NCBI GenBank assembly: GCA_900553595.1
Contig: USEC01000047.1
Location: forward strand, 1-12,661
Source of the DNA: an uncultured Prevotella sp.
GTDB taxonomy: Bacteria; Bacteroidota; Bacteroidia; Bacteroidales; Bacteroidaceae
Reading direction: 5' to 3'
Length of the DNA: 12,661 bases
Shown here: one piece after another, positions 1 to 6,911 of the stretch
Layout: every line of letters begins with the position of its first letter
How positions within the stretch are numbered: the first letter of the stretch is position 1
Program-made: the position numbers and the translations under genes
The notes under the pieces: model-generated
What the model saw: only the letters and a program-made list of their open reading frames with translations
What the model was told of the DNA's origin: nothing
The model's database searches: none

Positions 1-43
1 GTGGGTTTCGCATAGAGGTCCCGCTTCGCGGAACCCGTAGCTG

Positions 44-68
44 AAAGTTTTTACCAGACAGCAATAAT
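44..68 (+). repeat. Repeat fragment A, left copy
   Basis: This 25-base segment matches 12582-12606 in the same orientation at 23 of 25 positions. A more degenerate inverted copy lies at 12304-12321. The shared core reads TTTTTACC, two variable positions, then CAGCAATAAT. It lies only in non-coding DNA at the two edges of the window, so it looks like a dispersed intergenic repeat rather than part of a gene. Its function is unknown. Confidence 0.6.
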
Positions 69-117
69 TATGAATCATGAATTCTTAATTAGGAATTGTC
101 AGCATGGTGTTGAGGGA

Positions 118-162
118 GTCAAAACTGAAACTATCGGAAACCAAACTTCGCCAGAAGTCAAA
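118..162 (+). repeat. Repeat fragment B, left copy
   Basis: This 45-base segment matches the reverse complement of 12521-12565 at 36 of 45 positions without gaps. All nine differences are transitions. The shared blocks are GTCAAAACTGAA, TATCGGAA and CTTCGCC. It lies about 50 bases after repeat fragment A, in the orientation opposite to the A-B pair at the right end. Confidence 0.6.
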
Positions 163-176
163 CCCAAATCTAATGA

Positions 177-215
177 CCGATTGGGGATAATCGGAGCGAA
201 ATTTGGAATAATCGG
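177..215. promoter_or_regulatory. Possible operator half-sites at the parC promoter
   Basis: CCGATT (177-182) and AATCGG (189-194) form a perfect 6-bp inverted repeat with a 6-base spacer. A second AATCGG (210-215) lies exactly 21 bases after the first, about two helical turns, in the same orientation. The -33 element at 202-205 falls between the two direct copies. The layout suits a regulator that occludes the promoter. No regulator is identifiable and chance is not excluded. Confidence 0.25.
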
Positions 216-233
216 GAAAAATTATTACTTTTG
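202..233 (+). promoter_or_regulatory. Bacteroidetes-type promoter for the parC unit
   Basis: A TTTG -33 element (202-205) is followed after 20 bases by TACTTTTG (226-233), a full match to the Bacteroidetes -7 consensus TAnnTTTG. Transcription should begin near 238-241, leaving a leader of about 30 bases before the ATG at 272. No Shine-Dalgarno sequence is seen, as usual in this phylum. It probably drives parC, the DUF3316 gene, the S41 gene and ridA. Confidence 0.65.
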
Positions 234-271
234 TAAGGATGAAGCAACAACGCCTTTAAAAATCACGAACA

Positions 272-3037
272 ATGGACGACGAAATAAAGAACGAGCAGAC
301 AACAAACGGCAATTCCGACGAAATGCGCGACGACGAAGCCCGCAACGGCTACGAAAACGCAGAGGAAGAGAGCGAGAAAGTGGAGCACACCGACTATCGG
401 CCCGTGAACCGCTTCGATGCTTCCGTGGTGCATCACCTCAGCGGCATGTACCAGAACTGGTTTCTTGACTACGCATCCTATGTGATTCTGGAACGTGCCG
501 TGCCGCACATCGAGGACGGACTGAAGCCCGTGCAGCGACGCATACTGCACTCGATGAAGCGCATGGACGACGGACGCTACAACAAAGTGGCCAACATCGT
601 GGGACACACCATGCAGTTTCACCCGCACGGCGACGCTTCAATAGGCGACGCACTCGTGCAGATGGGACAGAAAGACCTGCTCATCGACTGCCAGGGAAAC
701 TGGGGAAACATACTCACCGGCGACCGCGCCGCAGCACCACGATACATAGAGGCGAAGCTGTCGAAGTTCGCACTCGACATCGTCTTCAACCCCAAGACCA
801 CCGAATGGCAACTCTCCTACGACGGACGCAACAAGGAACCGATAACGCTTCCAGCCAAGTTCCCGCTCCTGCTCGCGCAGGGTGCCGAGGGAATCGCCGT
901 GGGACTCAGCTCGAAAATACTGCCGCACAACCTCAACGAACTGTGCGACGCCGCCGTGAAATACCTGCGCGGCGAGGAGTTCCACCTCTACCCCGACTTC
1001 CCGACAGGCGGCTATATCGACGTGAGCAAGTACAACGACGGGCAGCGGGGAGGCGTGGTGAAGGTGCGTGCGAAGATAGAAAAGATTGACTCCAAGACCA
1101 TCGTCATACGCGAAATACCATTCGGAAAGACCACGGCAACCCTCATCGACTCCATACTCAAAGCCATAGAGAAAGGCAAGATAAAGGCAAAGAAGGTGGA
1201 CGACAACACCGCTGCCAACGTGGAGATACAGGTACACCTCGCACCCGGAGTGTCGCCCGACAAGACAATCGACGCGCTCTACGCCTTCTCCGACTGCGGA
1301 ATAAACATCTCGCCCAACTGCTGTGTCATCGAGGACAACAAGCCCTGCTTCCTCACCGTGAGCGATGTGCTGCGCCACTCCACCGACTCCACGATGGGAC
1401 TGCTGCGCAAAGAGCTCACCATAAGGCGCGGCGAACTCTTCGAACAGCTCTTCTTCGCGTCGCTCGAACGCATATTCATCGAAGAAAGGATATACAAGGA
1501 CAAAGGCTTCGAGAACGCCGAGGACATGGATGCAGCCGTGGCACACATAAGCAAACGCATAGCACCGTTTACGAAAGACTTCGTGCGCGAGGTGACACGC
1601 GACGACATCATGCGCCTCATGGAGATAAAGATGCAGCGCATACTCAAGTTCAACAAGGACAAGGCCGACGAACTCATAGCACGCATAAAAGCCGAAATAG
1701 CCGACATCGACAACGACCTCGCACACATGACGGAGGTCACGATAAAGTGGTTTGAGTTCATAAAGGAGAAATACGGCAAGGACCATCCGCGCCGCACAGA
1801 GATAAAGAACTTCGACACGATAGAAGCATCGAAAGTGGTGGAGGCCAACCAGAAACTCTACATCAACCGTCAGGAAGGCTTCATAGGCACAGGACTGAAG
1901 AAGGACGAGTTCGTTTGCAACTGCTCGGACATCGACGACATCATCGTTTTCTTCAAAGACGGCAAGTACAAAATGTTCAAAGTGGCCGACAAGATATTCG
2001 TGGGCAAGAACATACTGCATGTGCAGGTGTTCAAGCGCAACGACAAACGCACCATATACAACGTGGTCTATCGCGACGGAAAAGGCGGCGCCTACTTCAT
2101 AAAGAGATTCAACGTGCCGACGATGAGCACCGGAAAGGAGTACGACCTCACGCAGGGCACACCGCAGTCGCGCGTGCTCTACTTCACAGCCAACCCCAAC
2201 GGCGAGGCGGAAGTGATAAAGGTGACACTCGAAGCCAACCCGAAGCTGCGCAAGATATTCATAGAAAAAGACTTCGCCGACATACCCATCCGAGGCCGTG
2301 CAAGCAAGGGCAACCTCGTGACGCGCAACCCCGTACACCGCATCGGACTCAAGAGCCACGGACACTCGACGCTCGGCGGACGCAAAGTGTGGTTCGATGC
2401 CGATGTGAACAGGCTCAACTACGACGAGCACGGACGACTGCTCGGCGAATTCAACGAGGATGATGCCATACTCGTGGTGCTCGACAACGGCGACTTCTAC
2501 ATCTCGTCGTTCGACGCAAACAACCACTACGAGGACAACATCAGGATTATAGAGAAGTGGGACCCCGACAAGATATGGACGGCAGCACTCTTCGATGCCG
2601 ACAATGCGGGCAACCTTTACATAAAGCGTTTCCGCATGGAAGCGACGAAACGCTACCAGAACTACATCGGCGAGAACCCGCAAAGCCGGCTCCTCGTGCT
2701 CACCGATGTGGCGTATCCACGCCTTGAAGTGACATTCAAACCCATCACCACACCCGACGGACAGGCCACACAACGCCCGCCGATGGAGGTCGATGCCGAG
2801 GAGTTCATAGCCGTAAAGGGCTTCAAGGCCAAGGGAAAACGCGTCTGCACATGGGATGTGGAGGAAGTGACGGAGCTTGAACCCACACGCTTCCCCGAAC
2901 CCGAAGCGGAACCGGACAACGATGACGACAACGACAGCGAACCCGAAAACCTCGACCCCGATGCCGGGAAAAGCCAGCAACAGGTAATCGACGAGATGAC
3001 GGGACAGCTCAATCTTTTCGACAATGACAGCCTGTAA
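272..3037 (+). CDS. parC: DNA topoisomerase IV subunit A (ParC/GyrA family)
   Basis: This is the DNA-cleaving subunit of a type IIA topoisomerase. With ParE (not in this window) it should decatenate sister chromosomes. The 921 residues run as an acidic N-terminal tail (1-45), a winged-helix breakage-reunion domain containing HPHGD (117-121) and the catalytic Arg157-Tyr158 in AAAPRYIEAKL, a tower and coiled-coil region to about 520, a beta-pinwheel C-terminal domain (about 530-865), an acidic linker (868-897) and a short tail. No true GyrA box (QRRGGKG) is present, only a degenerate GRASKGN at 675-681, which favours topoisomerase IV over gyrase. The residue matching GyrA Ser83 is Ala122; the Asp87 equivalent is Asp126. 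QLNLF at 912-916 resembles a sliding-clamp-binding motif. The ATG at 272 fits the promoter at 202-233. The 3' end overlaps the next gene by 14 bases. Confidence 0.9.
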   Translation: MDDEIKNEQTTNGNSDEMRDDEARNGYENAEEESEKVEHTDYRPVNRFDASVVHHLSGMYQNWFLDYASYVILERAVPHIEDGLKPVQRRILHSMKRMDDGRYNKVANIVGHTMQFHPHGDASIGDALVQMGQKDLLIDCQGNWGNILTGDRAAAPRYIEAKLSKFALDIVFNPKTTEWQLSYDGRNKEPITLPAKFPLLLAQGAEGIAVGLSSKILPHNLNELCDAAVKYLRGEEFHLYPDFPTGGYIDVSKYNDGQRGGVVKVRAKIEKIDSKTIVIREIPFGKTTATLIDSILKAIEKGKIKAKKVDDNTAANVEIQVHLAPGVSPDKTIDALYAFSDCGINISPNCCVIEDNKPCFLTVSDVLRHSTDSTMGLLRKELTIRRGELFEQLFFASLERIFIEERIYKDKGFENAEDMDAAVAHISKRIAPFTKDFVREVTRDDIMRLMEIKMQRILKFNKDKADELIARIKAEIADIDNDLAHMTEVTIKWFEFIKEKYGKDHPRRTEIKNFDTIEASKVVEANQKLYINRQEGFIGTGLKKDEFVCNCSDIDDIIVFFKDGKYKMFKVADKIFVGKNILHVQVFKRNDKRTIYNVVYRDGKGGAYFIKRFNVPTMSTGKEYDLTQGTPQSRVLYFTANPNGEAEVIKVTLEANPKLRKIFIEKDFADIPIRGRASKGNLVTRNPVHRIGLKSHGHSTLGGRKVWFDADVNRLNYDEHGRLLGEFNEDDAILVVLDNGDFYISSFDANNHYEDNIRIIEKWDPDKIWTAALFDADNAGNLYIKRFRMEATKRYQNYIGENPQSRLLVLTDVAYPRLEVTFKPITTPDGQATQRPPMEVDAEEFIAVKGFKAKGKRVCTWDVEEVTELEPTRFPEPEAEPDNDDDNDSEPENLDPDAGKSQQQVIDEMTGQLNLFDNDSL

Positions 3038-3845
3038 ACCGGCCATAACACTGCTGCTCGCACTTGCGGCGAGCCACGCCTGCGCCCAGAGCGACACCAT
3101 CGTGTCGCCCCGGACCATCACCAACGCCCGCATGATAAGCGTCGGCGCCACCGAAATCCTCGACACCTACCTCTCGCAAGAGAAGTTCCGCGGCACCGGA
3201 CTGCGCTTCATCTCGCACACCGAACGCGACCGCGACGACAGCCAATGGAGCCGCCGCATAGTGCATCAGGGCGGCATAGCATGGGCAGACAACCGTTCGG
3301 GCGACGGAGGCGAGATTGCCGGAGCCTACCATTTCAGCTACGGCGTGCTGCACGGCTGGGCGTTTCCCGTTGGAAACGCGAGCCTCAGCATAAAGGCAGG
3401 AGCGCAAATCGACGCCACGGCAGGATTCATCTACAACACCCGCGGCAGCAACAACCCGGCACAGGCACGCCTCAGCCTCAACCTGTCGCCCACATTCTCA
3501 GCCACTTATTCCACCCACATCAGCCGCTGTCCCATAGCCATACGCTATGAGGCAAGCGCACCTCTTGCCGGAATAATGTTCAGTCCGAACTACGGACAAA
3601 GCTATTACGAGATATTTTCACGCGGCAACTACGACCGCAACATCGTCCCCACGACTTTCGTCGCCACTCCGTCGCTACGACAGATGCTCACCATCGATGT
3701 GCCGATAAGTCGCACCACACTGCGCATAGGCTATCTTGGCGACATAGAGCAGGCCTCTGTGAACAACCTCAAACAGCACATCTACACCCATGCGGTGCTC
3801 ATCGGCATCGTGAAAAGATTCAAGACCATAAGACTCCGCCCATGA
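3024..3845 (+). CDS. DUF3316 family envelope protein, function unknown
   Basis: This 273-residue protein has a signal peptide: a hydrophobic core at 7-17 and an ACA cleavage site, with the mature form starting near Gln22. It then shows the features I associate with DUF3316 (NARMISVGATEILDTYLS at about 33-50, then RGTGLRFISHTERD). The rest is alternating short polar and aromatic stretches, such as SLSIKAGAQIDATAGFIY and TLRIGYLGDI, as in an outer-membrane beta-barrel. Barrel topology and outer-membrane location are inferred. Its ATG overlaps the end of parC by 14 bases and its TGA overlaps the next ATG by four, so translation is probably coupled across all three genes. No catalytic residues can be assigned. 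Family assignment is from memory of the motif pattern; the biochemical role of the family is unknown to me. Confidence 0.7.
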   Translation: MTACKPAITLLLALAASHACAQSDTIVSPRTITNARMISVGATEILDTYLSQEKFRGTGLRFISHTERDRDDSQWSRRIVHQGGIAWADNRSGDGGEIAGAYHFSYGVLHGWAFPVGNASLSIKAGAQIDATAGFIYNTRGSNNPAQARLSLNLSPTFSATYSTHISRCPIAIRYEASAPLAGIMFSPNYGQSYYEIFSRGNYDRNIVPTTFVATPSLRQMLTIDVPISRTTLRIGYLGDIEQASVNNLKQHIYTHAVLIGIVKRFKTIRLRP

Positions 3846-4882
3846 AACAGTGCATGAAACACATACTACTGCTGCTGGCAGCCGCCTTCGTGCTGACGGG
3901 ATGCGTGGATGAAGACGAATACAGCAACACGCCGCGCGACAACTTCGAAGCCCTCTGGCGCATCATCGACGAGCGTTACTGCTTCTTCGACTACAAGGCT
4001 TCGGCTTACGGACTCGACTGGAACGAGGTGCACTCACGCTACGCCCGGCAGATAACCGACGACCTCACGGACACACAACTCTTCGAAATCCTCGGCAATA
4101 TGCTCAGCGAACTGCGCGACGGGCATGTGAACATGTACTCGGCATGGGACATTTCGCGCAACTGGGCATGGAAGGAAGACTACCCGTCGAACATCAGCGA
4201 CACACTCATCACGCGCTATCTCGGCACCGACTACCGCATCGCCGCCGGACTGAAATACCGCATCCTCGACGACAACACGGGCTACATACGCTGCGCATCG
4301 TTCGCCACCGCACCGGGAGAAGGCAACCTCGACGAGGTGCTCATGTATCTCACACCGTGCAACGCCCTCATCATCGACATACGCGACAACAGCGGCGGAC
4401 TGCTGACGGCAGCCGAAAGGCTCGCCGCACGGTTCACCAACGACGAGATTACCGTGGGCTACATGCAGCACAAGACGGGCAAAGGACACTCCGACTTCTC
4501 GCCGATGGAGGAGCAACGGCTGAAACCCAGCCGCGGACTGCGATGGCAGAAGCGCGTGGCAGTGCTCACCAACCGCGCCGTATATAGCGCCGCCAACGAG
4601 TTTGTGAAGTACATGCGCTGCTGCCCCAAAGCCATAGTCGTGGGCGACCGCACCGGAGGCGGGGCGGGAATGCCCTACTCCAGCGAGCTGCCCATAGGAT
4701 GGAGCGTGCGCTTCTCGGCATGCCCCATGTACGACCGCGACCGGCAAAGCACCGAGTTCGGCATAGAACCCGACTACAAGACAGACCTCAAACAGTCAGA
4801 CCTGCTGCGTGGCGAGGACACGATAATAGAGCGGGCGCGGCAGATACTAAGACAAAACAACAGTTCAAACAACAACAAATAA
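3842..4882 (+). CDS. S41-family peptidase, lipoprotein
   Basis: This is a serine peptidase of the C-terminal-processing/tricorn (S41) class, 346 residues, made as a lipoprotein. The signal sequence ends in the lipobox LTGC, with Cys21 as the lipidated residue. The acidic run VDEDE follows directly, resembling the Bacteroidetes lipoprotein export signal for surface display. Family marks are LRDGHVNMYS (91-100), the strand-loop IIDIRDNSGG (177-186), and NRAVYSAANEF (244-254), where Ser249 is the likely nucleophile and Glu253 the conserved glutamate of the SAxxE pattern. GDRTGGGAGM (268-277) fits the following loop. I see no clear PDZ domain; the N-terminal part (31-125) looks like the short helical domain typical of such Bacteroidales proteins. 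The start overlaps the DUF3316 stop as ATGA. The substrate is unknown. Confidence 0.82.
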   Translation: MKQCMKHILLLLAAAFVLTGCVDEDEYSNTPRDNFEALWRIIDERYCFFDYKASAYGLDWNEVHSRYARQITDDLTDTQLFEILGNMLSELRDGHVNMYSAWDISRNWAWKEDYPSNISDTLITRYLGTDYRIAAGLKYRILDDNTGYIRCASFATAPGEGNLDEVLMYLTPCNALIIDIRDNSGGLLTAAERLAARFTNDEITVGYMQHKTGKGHSDFSPMEEQRLKPSRGLRWQKRVAVLTNRAVYSAANEFVKYMRCCPKAIVVGDRTGGGAGMPYSSELPIGWSVRFSACPMYDRDRQSTEFGIEPDYKTDLKQSDLLRGEDTIIERARQILRQNNSSNNNK

Positions 4883-4898
4883 AAGAAAACAAAAAATC

Positions 4899-5276
4899 AT
4901 GAACAAAGCAATCAACACGGAAAAGGCGCCGAAAGCCATCGGTCCCTACAGCCAGGCAATAGAAGCCGGCGGAATGGTATTCGCATCAGGACAGCTGCCC
5001 ATCGACCCCGCAACAGGCGAGTTCGCCGTCGGCGGCGTGAAGGAGCAGACACGCCAGTCGCTCACCAACGCCAAGCACATACTCGAAGAAGCCGGAACCG
5101 ACCTCGCACATGTCGTCAAGACGACAGTGTTCCTCTCCGACATGGCAGACTTCGCAGCCATGAACGAAGTGTATTCCGAATTCTTCAGCCAGCCCTTCCC
5201 CGCCCGTTCGGCAGTGGCAGTGAAGACCCTGCCCAAGAACGCACTCGTGGAAGTGGAGTGCATCGCCGTGAAATAA
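4899..5276 (+). CDS. ridA: RidA family enamine/imine deaminase
   Basis: At 125 residues this is full length for the family and covers it end to end. RidA hydrolyses reactive 2-aminoacrylate-type enamines and imines, released by PLP enzymes such as threonine dehydratase, to 2-ketoacids and ammonia, acting as a cytosolic homotrimer. Visible marks are AIGPYSQAI (13-21, with Tyr17), FASGQLPIDP (28-37), and the C-terminal signature ARSAVAVKTLPKNALVEVE, in which Arg103 is the substrate-carboxylate-binding arginine and Glu120 the conserved glutamate. It begins 16 bases after the S41 gene behind an A-rich stretch with no Shine-Dalgarno site, so it is probably the last gene of the parC unit. A hairpin-forming repeat begins 51 bases after its stop. 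Confidence 0.93.
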   Translation: MNKAINTEKAPKAIGPYSQAIEAGGMVFASGQLPIDPATGEFAVGGVKEQTRQSLTNAKHILEEAGTDLAHVVKTTVFLSDMADFAAMNEVYSEFFSQPFPARSAVAVKTLPKNALVEVECIAVK

Positions 5277-5326
5277 AAAACAGGCAAAGCACAGCCTGCA
5301 TCACGCAGGAAAATCCATCCACAAAA

Positions 5327-5414
5327 AAACAAGGCTTCTTTGGCTTCCAAACAAAACTTCTTTGCATCGTAAACAAGTCTTGTTTGGAAGCCAAAGAAGC
5401 CTTGTTTGCAAACC
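5327..5414. repeat. 22-bp-period palindromic repeat, locus 1 (long hairpin)
   Basis: Four units start at 5327, 5349, 5371 and 5393, exactly 22 bp apart. Each has a near-palindromic 15-base core: AAACAAGGCTTCTTT, AAACAAAACTTCTTT, AAACAAGTCTTGTTT and AAAGAAGCCTTGTTT. The outer units are inverted copies, so 5327-5354 pairs perfectly with 5380-5407 over 28 bp. Pairing continues inward with isolated mismatches almost to a tiny loop near 5364-5370. No T run follows on the + strand, so it is not a classic intrinsic terminator. It lies 51 bases after the ridA stop. Confidence 0.85.
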
Positions 5415-5726
5415 GGCGAAAACAGCCTTTTGACCACACCTTATTATATATTGCACGCCGGAAGCCCCCACTCGCGGAAGCCCAGAAACCAGGAAAAAGC
5501 CGGGAAAGAACGGCACGACACACGGAACCGCCCTCGCCCCGAACGGCACGCAGGAAGAACACGGAAAGTGGAAAAATGAGATTTAATACGCTCAAAGAGT
5601 TGCATATAAACAGAAAAGTTGTACCTTTGCAAAATATTTGTAAAGCAGAGAGTTGCAACACGCAACCCGATGCACACAAAAGAAAATGCAGAAAGAGAAT
5701 AAGGACAAACATAAACACATACAATT
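5415..5726. other. Intergenic region before asd
   Basis: I see no gene I would support. The frame open across 5258-5809 starts inside ridA, has a basic low-complexity composition with no recognisable domain, runs through the repeat and overlaps asd. The stretch contains a 10-base direct repeat (GAACGGCACG at 5508 and 5541), a repeated GGAAGCCC near 5460-5482, and the asd promoter at 5600-5629. An independent small RNA here cannot be excluded from sequence alone. Confidence 0.5.
5600..5629 (+). promoter_or_regulatory. Bacteroidetes-type promoter for asd
   Basis: TTG at 5600-5602 and TACCTTTG at 5622-5629 are separated by 19 bases, matching the -33/-7 arrangement. The -7 element is a full TAnnTTTG match; the -33 lacks its first T (GTTG). 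The expected start near 5635 gives a leader of about 90 bases before the asd ATG. That is too short for a lysine riboswitch. Confidence 0.65.
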
Positions 5727-6740
5727 ATGAACGTAGCAATAGTTGGTGCGAGCGGAGCCGTAGGACAGGAATTCCTTCGCATACTCGCAGAGAGAAACTT
5801 CCCCATTGACAACCTCACACTCTTCGGCTCACACCGTTCAGCCGGAAGCAAATACAACTTCAAAGGCAAGGAGTACGAAGTGAAACTCCTGCAGCACAAC
5901 GACGACTTCAAGGACATCGACGTGGCATTCGTCTCTGCCGGAGGCGGCACCTCAAAAGAATTCGCCGACACCATAACCAAGCACGGCTGCGTGATGATTG
6001 ACAACTCAAGCGCATTCCGCATGTGCGACGATGTGCCACTCGTAGTACCCGAATGCAACGCCGAAGACGCACTGAACCGTCCGCGCAACATCATCGCCAA
6101 CCCCAACTGCACAACCATAATGATGGTGGTGGTGCTCAAACCGCTCGAAGCCCTCAGCCACATCAAGCGCATACACATAGCAAGCTACCAGAGCGCAAGC
6201 GGCGCAGGAGCCGCTGCCATGGCTGAACTGCAGCAGGAATACAAAGAGATAATAGAAGGCAAGCCGGTGACAGTGAGCAAGTTCCCACACCAGCTGGCAT
6301 ACAACGTGATACCGCAAATCGACGTCTTCACCGACAACGGATACACCAAGGAGGAGATGAAGATGTTCAACGAGACACAAAAGATAATGCACTCCGACGT
6401 GAAATGCTCGGCAATGTGCGTGCGCGTAAGCTCGCTCCGCTCCCACTCGGAAAGCGTATGGATTGAGACGGAAAGCCCCATCAGCGTGGAAGAAGCACAG
6501 AAAGCCATCGCAGCAGCACCCGGATGCACACTCAAGGACGACCCCTCGAAACTCATCTACCCTATGCCTCTCGAAACAGCAGGCAAGGACGACGTGTTCG
6601 TAGGACGCATACGCAAGGACCTCGCCGACGACTGCGGACTCACATTCTGGCTCAGCGGCGACCAGATACGCAAGGGTGCGGCACTCAACGCCGTGCAGAT
6701 AGCGGAATATCTGGAAAAGGTGGGCGATCTGAAGAAGTAA
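5727..6740 (+). CDS. asd: Aspartate-semialdehyde dehydrogenase
   Basis: This cytosolic enzyme reduces L-aspartyl-4-phosphate to aspartate semialdehyde with NADPH. That is the branch point to lysine and diaminopimelate, threonine, methionine and isoleucine. The 337 residues are full length. The N-terminal Rossmann domain starts with GASGAVG (7-13). The catalytic cysteine is Cys128 in NPNCTT, followed by SYQSASGAG (153-161) with Gln155. The acid-base histidine is most likely His240 in LRSHSES. The C-terminal part returns to the nucleotide domain, with VGRIRKD and the helix starting RKGAALNAVQIAEYL. It has its own promoter and a 450-base gap from ridA, so it is a separate unit. A palindromic repeat locus begins 35 bases after the stop and probably marks its 3' end region. 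Confidence 0.95.
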   Translation: MNVAIVGASGAVGQEFLRILAERNFPIDNLTLFGSHRSAGSKYNFKGKEYEVKLLQHNDDFKDIDVAFVSAGGGTSKEFADTITKHGCVMIDNSSAFRMCDDVPLVVPECNAEDALNRPRNIIANPNCTTIMMVVVLKPLEALSHIKRIHIASYQSASGAGAAAMAELQQEYKEIIEGKPVTVSKFPHQLAYNVIPQIDVFTDNGYTKEEMKMFNETQKIMHSDVKCSAMCVRVSSLRSHSESVWIETESPISVEEAQKAIAAAPGCTLKDDPSKLIYPMPLETAGKDDVFVGRIRKDLADDCGLTFWLSGDQIRKGAALNAVQIAEYLEKVGDLKK

Positions 6741-6774
6741 GCACTTGAAAAAGGCTGCATTTTGCCACATTTGC

Positions 6775-6840
6775 AAAGAAGCCTTGTTTGCAATGTAAAG
6801 AAGTTCGTTTTGCAATGCAAACAAGGCTTCTTTCATTTGC
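6775..6840. repeat. 22-bp-period palindromic repeat, locus 2
   Basis: Three clear units start at 6775, 6797 and 6819, exactly 22 bp apart, with cores AAAGAAGCCTTGTTT, AAAGAAGTTCGTTTT and AAACAAGGCTTCTTT. A fourth, decayed unit may start at 6841. The first and third units are exact inverted copies: 6775-6792 pairs with 6816-6833 over 18 bp, and the middle unit forms the upper stem and loop. It lies 35 bases after the asd stop and about 79 bases before the GH30 start. Confidence 0.85.
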
Positions 6841-6864
6841 AGACAAAGCCATTCGGTTTCTTTC

Positions 6865-6874
6865 GGAATATTCC
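6865..6874. promoter_or_regulatory. Short palindrome upstream of the GH30 gene
   Basis: GGAATATTCC is a perfect 10-base palindrome 37 bases before the GH30 start codon. I could not find a convincing TAnnTTTG -7 element in 6841-6911, so the GH30 promoter is unidentified. The palindrome could be an operator, but ten bases is short enough to arise by chance. Confidence 0.2.
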
Positions 6875-6911
6875 AATGGACATAAATATAAAATGAAACC
6901 AGAAAAACAAC

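Larger units (their letters stand above)
1..271. other. Non-coding leader region upstream of parC
   Basis: I see no credible gene here; the open frame from 70 runs into parC in another frame. A 9-bp stem (3-11 with 28-36, one G-T wobble) lies at the very start. It could be a 3' end structure of a gene outside the window, but the first T run is at 48-52, too far away for a clean terminator. Repeat fragments follow at 44-68 and 118-162, separated by AT-rich sequence. The parC promoter lies at 202-233. Confidence 0.6.

Noticed and set aside
638..3166. An 842-codon open frame antisense to parC, and similar long antisense frames under the S41, asd, GH30, antiporter and CvfB-family genes.
   Set aside because: The parC one lies in exact codon register with the sense gene, so it stays open simply because TTA, CTA and TCA codons are avoided. 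The translated sequences are low-quality Cys/His/Val-rich strings without recognisable domains.
5327..5414. A CRISPR array.
   Set aside because: Units are only 22 bp apart with 7-base variable parts. There are no unique spacers of about 30 bases, orientation alternates, and no cas genes are present.
5630..5726. A lysine-type riboswitch upstream of asd.
   Set aside because: The predicted leader is only about 90 bases and shows no multi-helix aptamer or terminator alternative.
5258..5809. A 183-codon frame on the + strand between ridA and asd.
   Set aside because: It starts inside ridA, reads through the palindromic repeat and into asd, is highly basic, has no recognisable domain and contains the asd promoter.
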